A stretch of DNA of 64,000 nt from positions 248,001 through 312,000 of the forward strand of contig NZ_JAHXBF010000006.1 of NCBI RefSeq assembly GCF_020103695.1, in the 5' to 3' direction. A program made the position numbers and the translations under genes. Origin of the DNA: Hyalangium versicolor. Its GTDB lineage: Bacteria; Myxococcota; Myxococcia; Myxococcales; Myxococcaceae. The number at the start of each line of letters is the position of its first letter. The first letter of the stretch is position 1. Positions 16,638-24,624 of this stretch are shown piece after piece. Under the pieces are notes generated by a model that was not told the origin of the DNA, did not search any database, and was given only the letters and a program-made list of their open reading frames with translations.

Positions 16638-17288
16638 ATGAGCGCGGTTGCCCTACAGCGTGCTGGTTTGTTCGGCGCGTCCGTCTTCTTTCGGAGCTTG
16701 ACTCCCTGGGAGCGGACGGACCAGCCTGCCGCCCGCGTGGATTCCCGGCATTTCCCACCTTCGGCTCCTGACAGCGCGTGGTTCGCAGCCAACGCCCCGG
16801 AGCATGAGCCCGTCCTCCGCGCCGCCGCCCTGAAGCTGTGCCGCAACGCCTCCGAGGCGTCGGATCTCGTTCAGGAGACCTTCAAGCGGGGGCTCGAGAA
16901 GCTTGGGGGCTACAAGCGGGGCACGGATTTCCGGGCCTGGCTGCTCAGCATCCTCCGCAACCTGTTCATCGATCAGTGCCGCTCGAGCGCCCGCGGGCAG
17001 CGGGCGGACGTCTCCGCCGAGGACCTGCAGGAGCGTGTCGCCGCGCCCGAGCCGGAGGCGCAGCCCGCCTGGGCGGCCATCAGCCCCGAGCAGCTCCGCG
17101 AGGCACTGGAGCAGATCCCCGAGGAGTTCCGGCTCGTCTACCAGCTCCATTCGCTGGAGGGCCGCTCCTATATCGAGATTTCCGAACGGCTGGGCATTCC
17201 CAAGGCCACCGTGGGCACGCGGTTGATCCGCGCGCGCCGGCGCCTCAAGGAGTTGCTGCTGCCCGTAGTATCCGGAGGCGAGGCATGA
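16638..17288 (+). CDS. ECF-type RNA polymerase sigma factor
   Basis: 216 residues from the ATG at 16638. Region 2 is visible as VLRAAALKLCRNASEASDLVQETFKRGLEKLGGY and FRAWLLSILRNLFIDQCR; region 4 as LEQIPEEFRLVYQLHSLEGRSYIEISERLGIPKATVGTRLIRARRRLKELL. The N-terminal 50 residues lack sigma motifs, so the true start could be a later codon; no Shine-Dalgarno is evident at any candidate. The gene overlaps the downstream zinc-finger protein by 4 nt, the standard arrangement for an ECF sigma factor with its anti-sigma partner. Confidence 0.88.
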   Translation: MSAVALQRAGLFGASVFFRSLTPWERTDQPAARVDSRHFPPSAPDSAWFAANAPEHEPVLRAAALKLCRNASEASDLVQETFKRGLEKLGGYKRGTDFRAWLLSILRNLFIDQCRSSARGQRADVSAEDLQERVAAPEPEAQPAWAAISPEQLREALEQIPEEFRLVYQLHSLEGRSYIEISERLGIPKATVGTRLIRARRRLKELLLPVVSGGEA

Positions 17289-19060
17289 GCGGCGTGTCCG
17301 ACATGGGCGATGACATCCATGACCTCGTGCACGCCTTCGCGGACGGGGAGCTGGAGCCCGCCGAGGCCGAGGACTTCCGCAAGCACCTGGGCACCTGCAA
17401 GCAGTGCCAGGAGGAGCTGGAGGATATCCTTCAGCTCCAGTCCCTGGGCGGGCGGCTGGCGGAGCTGGAGGGGAAGCAGGCCTCCATACCGACGGAGCCC
17501 GTGCCGTCGAAGGAGGCAGCCCGACCGGCGGAGGCAGCCCGGATGGCGGAGAGCCCTCGGGCTTCGGAGGGGACTTCGCCCCGCGCCTTTCGCCCCGCGT
17601 GGAGCCGCCGTCAGCGCGCTGGGCTCACGGTGTTGCTGGGCGGCGTTCTGGCCGCGGCCTTCGCCGTGGTCGTGCTCCGCAATCCGGGGGGCGGGACGGA
17701 GGGAGTGGGGCCCGAGGCGCTCGCGCTGGCTCCCACGCGCTCCATGGAGGCGCGCCTGAGCTATGGCGGCGCCAGCGGCTGGCGGCCGTATGGAGTGAAG
17801 CGCTCCGGCAACGAGCGCCCCGTGGAGGTGGTGCCGCTGGAGACGCAGGTGAAGCTGGAGAAGGCGGGCGATCTGTACGGCCTGGCCACCACCTTCCTGC
17901 TGAGCGGCGAGCGCGAGCGGGCCGCCGCGTATCTGGGCAAGCTCTCGGCTTCGCCCGAGGTGGACAGCGACCGCGCGGTGGTGGCGCTCTCGAAGGGAGA
18001 GCTGGAGGAGGCCCTGACCCTTCTGGAGGGCGTGCTGGAGAAGGCGCCGAACCATGCGCCCGCGCTGTGGAACCGGGGCCTCGTGCTGCGCGAGCTGGGG
18101 CTGGACCTGCTGGCCGCGGAGAGCTTCGGCAAGGTGGCTGCTCTCAACGAGCCCGGATGGAGCGACGAGGCCCGCGAGCGCAGGACCCTGCTTGAGCGCA
18201 AGCACCAGGAGCGTCAGAGCCGGTGGATGGCCGTACGGGACGCTGGCAAGGCCATGGCGGAGCAGGGCCCGATCCTGTCATCTGAGCAGGTGCGCGATGC
18301 CCCGCCCCTGGCGCGTCGCTACCTGTACCTGGCCGTCTGGTCCGCGCCCACCGCCGAGCGCGTCCGCGCGTTGATGCCCGTGGCTCAGGCCCTGGATGCG
18401 CACTACGGCGGGCGCGTGCTGCAGGACTACCTGGAGCGCACCACGCAGCGTGACTTCTCCAAGCGGGCTCCGCTCGCCGCCACCTTTGCCCAGGTGCTCG
18501 CGGGCAAGCTGGAGCCGGGTGCCTCCGAGGGCTTCATCCGCCAGCTCCAGGCCTCGGGCGAGCAGGACATCCTCCTGGGCGCGCTCCCGCTGCTCGACCT
18601 GATGCCTGCGCGGGTGGAGCTCTACCAGGCCGCCGCGCGCGCGGTGGGAGACCCGTGGTTCCTGACGAACGCCGAGCTGCAGCGGGCCAAGGCGCAGTTT
18701 GGCGCCAACGAGCAGGCCCAGGCGGAAACCACGCTGCGCGCCGCCATCGCTTCGTGCGAGCAGCAGGGGCTGGATGACCGCTGCGCCGAGCTGGAGCGAG
18801 CGCTGGCCGAGCTCTACACCGCCGGGCACCGGCTGCCTGAGGCGCGTGAGCACGCCCTGCGCGGGCTGCGCTGGGTCCAGCAGGTGAACGATGCGGGTAT
18901 GGAGGCCCAAATGCTGCAGGACCTGGGGCAGATCGCCCGCCTCCGCGAGAGCCTGGCTCTGTCGCGCGCCTACCTCCAGGAGGCGGCCCTACTTCAGCCG
19001 GAGGACTGTTCCAAGGCGCAGCCGGGGTCGCGGTGCGCCACGAGCGTGCCTCCACTCTGA
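17285..19060 (+). CDS. zinc-finger anti-sigma-like membrane protein with TPR region
   Basis: 591 residues. Residues 10-45 carry an anti-sigma zinc-finger pattern (HAFADGELEPAEAEDF, then HLGTCKQC). A low-complexity Pro/Ala linker leads to one transmembrane helix at about 120-140 (AGLTVLLGGVLAAAFAVVVL), then a large extracytoplasmic helical region with TPR-like repeats (AAYLGKLSASPEV, ALWNRGLVLRELGLDLLAAESF, LPEAREHALRGLRWVQQV). Its start overlaps the stop of the sigma gene. The likely job is to hold the sigma factor at the membrane and release it on a signal sensed by the long outer domain. It converges with the hydrolase gene. Confidence 0.83.
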   Translation: MSGVSDMGDDIHDLVHAFADGELEPAEAEDFRKHLGTCKQCQEELEDILQLQSLGGRLAELEGKQASIPTEPVPSKEAARPAEAARMAESPRASEGTSPRAFRPAWSRRQRAGLTVLLGGVLAAAFAVVVLRNPGGGTEGVGPEALALAPTRSMEARLSYGGASGWRPYGVKRSGNERPVEVVPLETQVKLEKAGDLYGLATTFLLSGERERAAAYLGKLSASPEVDSDRAVVALSKGELEEALTLLEGVLEKAPNHAPALWNRGLVLRELGLDLLAAESFGKVAALNEPGWSDEARERRTLLERKHQERQSRWMAVRDAGKAMAEQGPILSSEQVRDAPPLARRYLYLAVWSAPTAERVRALMPVAQALDAHYGGRVLQDYLERTTQRDFSKRAPLAATFAQVLAGKLEPGASEGFIRQLQASGEQDILLGALPLLDLMPARVELYQAAARAVGDPWFLTNAELQRAKAQFGANEQAQAETTLRAAIASCEQQGLDDRCAELERALAELYTAGHRLPEAREHALRGLRWVQQVNDAGMEAQMLQDLGQIARLRESLALSRAYLQEAALLQPEDCSKAQPGSRCATSVPPL

Positions 19061-19077
19061 ATCGAGCCCCGCACTCG

Positions 19078-19779
19078 CTACACCGGTGCCTGGCCGGGCC
19101 GGCCCTCGTGCGAGGTCGCGGCGAACTGCTGGAGGAACCAGCTCCCCGCCAGCCGGGCCACCTGATCGAGGGCTCCCGGCTCCTCGAAGAGGTGGGTGGC
19201 TCCAGGGATGAGCTCCAGCCGCTTGTCCGTGCGCAGCGCATCCAGCGCCTCACGGTTGAGCGGTATCACGGGGAAATCATCTCCTCCCACGATGAGCAGC
19301 GTGGGAGCGTGGACATGAGGGAGCAGGGGCCCAGCCAGATCCGGCCGGCCACCTCGGGAGACCACGGCCGCGATGCCCTCGGGCTCACGCGCAGCGGCCA
19401 CCAGCGCCGCGGCGGCCCCGGTGCTCGAGCCGAACAGGCCGATGGGGAACTCTTGCACCTCGGGCTCCTCCATCAGCCACTGCTTCGCTCCAATCAGCCG
19501 CTGCGCGAGCAGCTCGATGTCGAAGCGCAGGTGCCGCGTCCACCGCTCCGCTTCCTCCTCCTCGGGTGTCAGCAGGTCCATGAGGAGCGTCGCCAGGCCC
19601 GCTTGCTGGAGAACGCTGGCGACGTGCCGGTTGCGAGGGCTGAAGCGGCTGCTGCCACTGCCGTGGGCGAAGAGCACCACGCCCAACGCCTGCTCCGGTA
19701 CGGTCAGGCTGCCCTCCAACAGCACGCCGGGCTCCGCCGCCACCTGCACCTCGTGCTCCGAGATTCCGCGCGCATTCAT
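19078..19779 (-). CDS. alpha/beta hydrolase, dienelactone-hydrolase-like
   Basis: 233 residues. LGVVLFAHGSGSSRFSPRN forms the oxyanion region, GLFGSSTGAA (G-x-S-x-G) the nucleophile elbow, LLIVGGDDFPV the Asp strand and GATHLFEEPG the catalytic His. This subset resembles small hydrolases found alone or fused to phosphoribosyltransferases; the substrate is unknown. The ATG at 19779 is chosen for the GAGGAGGG 7 nt upstream; the frame is open for 43 codons more. It is divergent from the tetR gene across 134 bp that contains the candidate operator. Confidence 0.87.
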   Translation of the reverse strand: MNARGISEHEVQVAAEPGVLLEGSLTVPEQALGVVLFAHGSGSSRFSPRNRHVASVLQQAGLATLLMDLLTPEEEEAERWTRHLRFDIELLAQRLIGAKQWLMEEPEVQEFPIGLFGSSTGAAAALVAAAREPEGIAAVVSRGGRPDLAGPLLPHVHAPTLLIVGGDDFPVIPLNREALDALRTDKRLELIPGATHLFEEPGALDQVARLAGSWFLQQFAATSHEGRPGQAPV

Positions 19780-19878
19780 GCCTGGACCCTCCTCGAGACT
19801 CCTACCCGTGAGTTGGGGTACCGGATGAGCGGCAGCAAGGGCCCTGCATCGGCTCGCTTCGCTGGCTGCTCGATATTG

Positions 19879-19907
19879 TTGACGGGACAGTCCAGAATCA
19901 TTACACA
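19879..19907 (+). promoter_or_regulatory. tetR promoter with candidate TetR operator
   Basis: A -35-like TTGACG (19879-19884) is separated by 17 bp from a -10-like TACACA (19902-19907). The predicted start falls on or next to the tetR ATG at 19914, suggesting a leaderless mRNA; no Shine-Dalgarno is present. Inside lies TTGAC-N4-CAGTCCAGAATCA (19879-19900), containing the hyphenated palindrome GAC-N6-GTC. The same motif recurs inverted before the aldo/keto reductase at 20535-20556, so it is a good candidate for the regulator's binding site. Confidence 0.6.
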
Positions 19908-19913
19908 TGGGTC

Positions 19914-20498
19914 ATGGCACGTCCCAAGGAGTTCGATCGCGACGAGGCAGTGAAGCGGGCTGTGGCCGTCTTCTGGGAGAAGGGCTACGAGGCGACCTCG
20001 ACGGACGAGCTCCTGCGCGCCATGGGCATCGGACGCCAGAGCATGTACGACACCTTTGGCGACAAGCACAGCCTCTTCCTCGAGGCGCTGCAGCGCTACA
20101 ACGCCGACTCCCAGGCCGCCATGGTCGAACGTCTGCGCGCCGGGACTTCTCCTCTGTCCGCGCTTCGAGACGTCCTCCTGGCCATCGCGAATGAGCCGCC
20201 GGCCAGGAGGGCTCGGGGCTGCATGGGCGTGAATGCCATCACGGAGTGCGCACAGGCGGACCCGGAGGTCGCCTCCCTGTCGAAGGCCAGCGGGCTGATG
20301 TGTGAAGCCACGCTCGAGAGCGTCGTCCGGGAAGCCAAGCAGAAGGGCGAGGTGGCCACTCATGTCGATGAACGGGCGGCGGGCCGCTTCCTCCTCAACA
20401 CCCTCCAAGGCCTCCGGGTCAGCGCCAAGGCAGGCGTCTCCCCGGAAGCCCTTCGAGACATCGCCCAGTTTGCCATCGAGAGCCTGAGGGCTCGCTAG
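19914..20498 (+). CDS. TetR/AcrR family transcriptional regulator
   Basis: 194 residues. The N-terminal HTH is typical: FDRDEAVKRAVAVFWEKGYEATSTDELLRAMGIGRQSMYDTFGDKHSLF. The C-terminal half resembles the TetR_C family of YxaF/AcuR-like repressors (GCMGVNAITECA, GRFLLNTLQGLRVSAKAG). It likely represses its own gene and the downstream aldo/keto reductase, since both are preceded by the same DNA motif, and possibly the divergent hydrolase. The inducer is unknown; such regulators often respond to electrophiles or quinones, with reductases as targets. Confidence 0.92.
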   Translation: MARPKEFDRDEAVKRAVAVFWEKGYEATSTDELLRAMGIGRQSMYDTFGDKHSLFLEALQRYNADSQAAMVERLRAGTSPLSALRDVLLAIANEPPARRARGCMGVNAITECAQADPEVASLSKASGLMCEATLESVVREAKQKGEVATHVDERAAGRFLLNTLQGLRVSAKAGVSPEALRDIAQFAIESLRAR

Positions 20499-20534
20499 GA
20501 AGTACCCAGGACCGCGCGTCCGTCTTCGCACGCC

Positions 20535-20556
20535 TGATTCTGGACTGATGTGTCAA
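20535..20556 (-). promoter_or_regulatory. second copy of candidate TetR operator
   Basis: On the minus strand this reads TTGAC-N4-CAGTCCAGAATCA, identical in 18 specified bases and in spacing to the site before tetR. It is 56 bp upstream of the aldo/keto reductase ATG and 37 bp after the tetR stop. Conserved sequence and spacing in opposite orientation argue against chance. Confidence 0.6.
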
Positions 20557-20611
20557 TAACGTCATCGGCGTGGCGAGCCACGGCGGTGACGCTCACCCAT
20601 GGAGTCCGCAC

Positions 20612-21721
20612 ATGTCATTGGATCGCTACTATCTGCTCGGCCGTTCGGGTCTTCGGGTCAGTCCGTTGGCCCTCGGCACGCTGACCTTCGGAACCGATGG
20701 AGCCCGAGGCTCGTGGGGCACGAACAAGGAGACTTCCCGAGCTGTTTTCGACCGGTACCTCGCCGCGGGCGGGAACTTCATCGACACCGCCGAGCTCTAC
20801 ACCCACGGGACGAGCGAGGCGATGCTCGGCGAGTTCATCTCCGAGGCGCGCGCAAGAGACCGGGTCGTGCTGACCACCAAGTTCGCCTACTCGCTCGAGC
20901 CCGGCAACCCGAACGCCAGCGGCAATGGCCGCAAGAACATGATCCGCGCCGTGGAGGCCTCGCTGCGCCGCCTGCGCACGGACTACATCGATCTCTACCT
21001 GCTGCACACATGGGACCGCATCACCCCCGCCGAGGAGGTGGTGCGTGCGTTCGATGATCTCGTCCGAGCCGGGAAGATCCGCTACGCGGGGCTGTCCGAT
21101 GTCCCCGCCTGGTACGCCGCGCGCGTGCAGACCCTCGCGGAGGCTCACTCCCAGGCGCCGTTCATCAACATCCAGCTCCAATACTCGCTCATCGAGCGGA
21201 GCATCGAGCCCGAGTTCGTGCCGCTGGCGCAGTCGCTGGGCATGGGCATCACCGCGTGGAGCCCGCTCGGCCTGGGCCTACTCTCCGGCAAGTACCGGCC
21301 AGGTGAGAGTGGCGTCCAGGGCTTCGGGCGGCTCATGAAGGATGCGACCGCGCAGCAGCTGCGGCTGTTCAGCGAACGCAACTGGCGGGTGGTCGCCACG
21401 CTCGAGTCGGTGGCGAAGCAGGTTGAGCGAAGCATGGCGCAGGTGGCCCTGAATTGGGTCGCGACCCAGCCGGGCATTGGCTCGGTCATCCTCGGCGCGA
21501 GCAGCGTGGCGCAGCTCGAGGACAATCTCGCCGCGCTCGACTTCGAGCTCCCGGCGGAGCTGCGGCGGCAACTCGATCAGGTCAGTGCGAACCCATCCTC
21601 GTTCCCCTACTCCATGTTCGAGGATGGGTATCAGTCCGGGATGATCGGCGCGGCCGTCAGCGACAAGCCGGTGCGATATGCAACACCCGTAGGAACTGGC
21701 AACACTGCCTCCGCCCCGTGA
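20612..21721 (+). CDS. aldo/keto reductase
   Basis: 369 residues from the ATG at 20612, preceded by GGAG at 7 nt. The catalytic tetrad is visible: Asp and Tyr in FIDTAELY, Lys in LTTKFAY and His in LLHTWD. Cofactor-binding motifs (GLSDVPAW, GITAWSPLGLGLLSGKY, GSVILGASS, QLEDNLAALD) follow the TIM-barrel order of NADPH-dependent AKRs. It probably reduces aldehydes or ketones. Its promoter region holds the TetR-like operator, so it is likely induced when the regulator binds its ligand. A strong terminator follows. Confidence 0.93.
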   Translation: MSLDRYYLLGRSGLRVSPLALGTLTFGTDGARGSWGTNKETSRAVFDRYLAAGGNFIDTAELYTHGTSEAMLGEFISEARARDRVVLTTKFAYSLEPGNPNASGNGRKNMIRAVEASLRRLRTDYIDLYLLHTWDRITPAEEVVRAFDDLVRAGKIRYAGLSDVPAWYAARVQTLAEAHSQAPFINIQLQYSLIERSIEPEFVPLAQSLGMGITAWSPLGLGLLSGKYRPGESGVQGFGRLMKDATAQQLRLFSERNWRVVATLESVAKQVERSMAQVALNWVATQPGIGSVILGASSVAQLEDNLAALDFELPAELRRQLDQVSANPSSFPYSMFEDGYQSGMIGAAVSDKPVRYATPVGTGNTASAP

Positions 21722-21729
21722 GCTCCTCC

Positions 21730-21762
21730 GAGCCCGAGGTGCATGGCGCCTCGGGCTCTCTT
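21730..21762 (+). terminator. intrinsic terminator after the aldo/keto reductase
   Basis: GAGCCCGAGG (21730-21739), a 9-nt loop and CCTCGGGCTC (21749-21758) form a perfect 10-bp stem followed by TCTT. It lies 9 nt after the reductase stop and also faces the stop of the minus-strand small gene, so it may serve both. Confidence 0.8.
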
Positions 21763-21770
21763 GGGAGCCC

Positions 21771-21947
21771 TCAGTTGCGGAAGCGCGTGGGCTTGAGCGG
21801 GTTGAGGGCCAGCATCACCGCGAAGTAGCGAGCCTGGACCTCATTGGTGCAGCGAACCTCCTGGATGCGTCCGCCCATCTTCACGCGGATCAGCCAGCCG
21901 TCCTTCTCACGAGTCAGGGTGGGGGTCTCGGTCGTCATGGCGTCCAT
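21771..21947 (-). CDS. small conserved-looking hypothetical protein (58 aa)
   Basis: Starts at ATG 21947 (MDAMTTETPTL) or in frame at 21938. Third-position GC is high and the composition is protein-like: TREKDGWLIRVKMGGRIQEVRC, then TNEVQARYFAVMLALN and PLKPTRFRN. A compact beta-alpha fold is plausible. A GGGAGG lies 14 nt before the first ATG. It is bounded by the reductase terminator on one side and a promoter region on the other, as expected for a real gene. Function unknown. Confidence 0.6.
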   Translation of the reverse strand: MDAMTTETPTLTREKDGWLIRVKMGGRIQEVRCTNEVQARYFAVMLALNPLKPTRFRN

Positions 21948-22091
21948 TTGCTTGTAGTGATCCTCCCGCTCCTCTCTATTAGCAGCCCGCGTGCCAGCCC
22001 TCGGGACATGGGATTGCGGGCGGTTGAGCGAGGGGGGCGATCACCCACGGACACCCGGCCTGTCATTCTTGCAGCCCCACCTGCAAGACTT

Positions 22092-24053
22092 TCAGTGGAC
22101 GGAGTGCTCGGACGCCTGCTCGAGGGAGCCTTGCTTCTGCTGGAGTGTCGGTAGCGCGACATAGAATGTCGAGCCGCGCCCGACTTCGCTCTCCACCCAG
22201 ATGCGGCCGCCGTGACGCTCGACGATGTCGCGGCAGATGTAGAGCCCCAGCCCCAGCCCCCCGTACGAGTGCGTGGAGACGTTGCGCGCGCGGAAGTAGC
22301 GCTCGAAGAGGTGCTGCTGCTGGTCGGCCGGGATGCCGATGCCGGGGTCTCTCACGGACAGCAGGGCCAGCTCGTCCCGTGGCTCCAGGGCCACGTCGAT
22401 GGTGCCCCCATCCGGGCTGTACTTGAGCGCGTTCTCCAGCAGGTTGGCGATGACCTGTTCCAACCGGTATGGGTCCCCGAGCACCTGGAGCGGCGTGGAG
22501 GAGGGGTGGAAGGCGATGCGGTGCTCGGCGCCGTGGGTGCCCTCCGTCACGCGGATGACATGCTCGGTGAGTGCGTCGAGCCGCGTGGGCTGGGGGTGCA
22601 GCGCGAGCCCGCCGGACTCGATGCGCGAGGCATCCAGCAGATCGTTGATCAACGCGGTGAGTCGCAGCAGGTGCTGGCGGGCGTGGCGCAGGGAGGAGGG
22701 GTCCGCGGGCTCGCCTTGCTCCAACCGCCGCTCGAGGCTGGCCAGGCGCAGCGAGAGCGGAGTGAGCGGTGTCTTCAGCTCGTGGGAGGCGACGGTGAGG
22801 AAGTCATCCCTCACGCGAATGGCCTCCTGCGCCTCGCGGTAGAGCCGGGCGCGCTCCTGCTCGGCGGCCTTGCGCTCGGTGATGTCCTCTACGATCGCAC
22901 CGATGCCCAGCAGCCGGCCGTCCTTGCCGCGGACGGGATAGAGGCTGGAGGCCCAGTGGTGCACCGGCCCGTCCTCGTAGAAGTCCCGGCTGTTCATCTC
23001 GAGGTGCTCCAGCGGTTTGCCTGTCTCGAGCACGTCTTGGAGCACCTGCTCCAGCTTGGTGCCTCCCGGACCGAGGATCTCTCGAGGCCGGCATCCGATG
23101 TGCTCATCGGCGGGCTTGCCATTCATGCGCGCCAGCATGTCGTTGACGCGCACGTAGCGCAGATGGGAATCCAGGAAGGCCATGCCGATGGGCGCGGTGC
23201 GCAACAGCGTGTCCACCAGGGCGGACTGGGTGGCGCGTTCCTCCTCCATGCGCCGCTGCACGGTGACGTCCTCGATGATGCCAATGCCTCCATTGAGCTG
23301 GCCGTGCTCGTCGTAACAGGGCGCGAAGTGGACGCGCACGGGCGTCACCTTCTGGGCGGTGACAGAGGCGTAGTTGCCCTCGTAGTAGGTGTGCTGGCCC
23401 GTGAGCGTGGCGCGCACGCAGCTCATGATCTGCTCGTCCCTCAGGGTGAGCAGGTTGAGCCCGATGAGCAGCCGCTTCGACGAGCCGATGATGCGGACGA
23501 AGTAGTCGTTGCACAGGGTGATGACGGGCGTCTTGTCGAAGTGGAGGATGCCCAGCGGGGCGTTTTCGATGATGGCCTGGTAGAGACGGTCGGCGGCGCT
23601 GAAGGGGCGCGTGGCGCTGGCGTGCCCGTCGTGCCAGAGCTGGAGGGAGACATCCTGGGCGAAGGGCTCGGGGGTGAAGCTGGGGGACTCGGGGACGCGG
23701 CGCAGCGAGAGCACGAGGCGCTGGTGCTCATCCTGGCCCGCCCGGCCGGCGGTCACCTCGAGCAGGAGCTCCTCGCCGCCCCGGCGCTGGAGGGGCAGGA
23801 GCATGGGACAGCCTCCCCGAAGGGGCTGTCTGTCGAGCAGGTAGTGGAACAGGGGGCAGCCATCGACGTGGTGCAGGCGCTGGGGGACGAGGAGGGTGAA
23901 GGGCCGGCCGCGCAGTTCCTCGTTCGTCCAGCCGAGCAGCCGCTCGGCGGGAGGGGTGAGGTGGACGATGCGCTCCTGGCCATCGCAGGCCACGAGCGGG
24001 TCGGCGATGGCTTCGACGAGCAGCTTGAAATCGTCAGCGGCTGAGCGCGTCAC
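22092..24053 (-). CDS. PAS-domain sensor histidine kinase
   Basis: 653 residues from a GTG at 24053, chosen because GGAGGA lies 8 nt upstream; the open frame extends further but with junk-like composition. Three PAS domains follow one another (LLVEAIADPLVACD; AIIENAPLGILHFD; TLLRTAPIGMAFLD), two ending in PAC-like IEDVT and VEDITERK. HisKA has the phospho-acceptor motif FLTVASHELKTPLTPLS; HATPase_c shows NLLENALKYSPDGG, VRDPGIGIP and GGLGLGLYICRDI. No transmembrane helix is seen, so it is a cytoplasmic sensor. No response regulator is adjacent, so its partner is encoded elsewhere. Confidence 0.93.
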   Translation of the reverse strand: MTRSAADDFKLLVEAIADPLVACDGQERIVHLTPPAERLLGWTNEELRGRPFTLLVPQRLHHVDGCPLFHYLLDRQPLRGGCPMLLPLQRRGGEELLLEVTAGRAGQDEHQRLVLSLRRVPESPSFTPEPFAQDVSLQLWHDGHASATRPFSAADRLYQAIIENAPLGILHFDKTPVITLCNDYFVRIIGSSKRLLIGLNLLTLRDEQIMSCVRATLTGQHTYYEGNYASVTAQKVTPVRVHFAPCYDEHGQLNGGIGIIEDVTVQRRMEEERATQSALVDTLLRTAPIGMAFLDSHLRYVRVNDMLARMNGKPADEHIGCRPREILGPGGTKLEQVLQDVLETGKPLEHLEMNSRDFYEDGPVHHWASSLYPVRGKDGRLLGIGAIVEDITERKAAEQERARLYREAQEAIRVRDDFLTVASHELKTPLTPLSLRLASLERRLEQGEPADPSSLRHARQHLLRLTALINDLLDASRIESGGLALHPQPTRLDALTEHVIRVTEGTHGAEHRIAFHPSSTPLQVLGDPYRLEQVIANLLENALKYSPDGGTIDVALEPRDELALLSVRDPGIGIPADQQQHLFERYFRARNVSTHSYGGLGLGLYICRDIVERHGGRIWVESEVGRGSTFYVALPTLQQKQGSLEQASEHSVH

Positions 24054-24251
24054 TGACGGGCTCCTCCCAGAGTGCGCGGGGCTTCGCAGGCAGGCGCTGC
24101 ACGTGCGCGAGCGAGCCTCCTCACCCGGGTGCGGGTCGCTCGGGAAGGGCGCGCATCCCTCCTGGTGGGAGATTAGGCATGGAGAGGGAGGCTGGATCAG
24201 CCGGGCGAGCAGGGGCTGCGTCCCGTGCACCCACGCGTGTGGGCCCGGGCC

Positions 24252-24599
24252 TCAGCGCTTGCGCCGTCCCCCCTTCGTGCCCGTGCGGGACCTTCGCGCG
24301 CGAGGTTCATCGGCCTCCAGGTGGAAGCGCTCACAGTTGGAGGTGAAGGCGTCGGTGAGGCGGCGCGCGACGGCGGGCTCGGTGGTGAGGATGCTGAAGG
24401 GGTGTTCGCGGTTGCGGAACTCGCCACAGAAGAAGGTCGCTGTCGGCGTCTTCTTCAGCGGGCGGCACGTCGTCCAGGAGGCCACCGGATGCTCCTGGAG
24501 GAGGGTGATCAGCGTGTCGATGGAGGCGGGAGGCTCGTCGGGGCCGTGGGTGCCGTTCCGGATGATGCGCGTCTGAGGGGCTTCGCGTGTCTTGGGCAT
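24252..24599 (-). CDS. hypothetical protein (115 aa)
   Basis: Begins at ATG 24599, 25 nt after the stop of the upstream Ser/Thr kinase on the same strand. The body (SIDTLITLLQEHPVASWTT, TATFFCGEFRNREHPFSIL, VARRLTDAFTSNCERFHLE) looks like a folded alpha/beta protein; the last 20 residues are Arg/Lys-rich. The ribosome site is weak. Coupling to the kinase suggests a substrate or partner, but I recognise no family. Confidence 0.55.
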   Translation of the reverse strand: MPKTREAPQTRIIRNGTHGPDEPPASIDTLITLLQEHPVASWTTCRPLKKTPTATFFCGEFRNREHPFSILTTEPAVARRLTDAFTSNCERFHLEADEPRARRSRTGTKGGRRKR

Positions 24600-24624
24600 G
24601 GGCGATCGGCAGAGGCGCTCGGCC

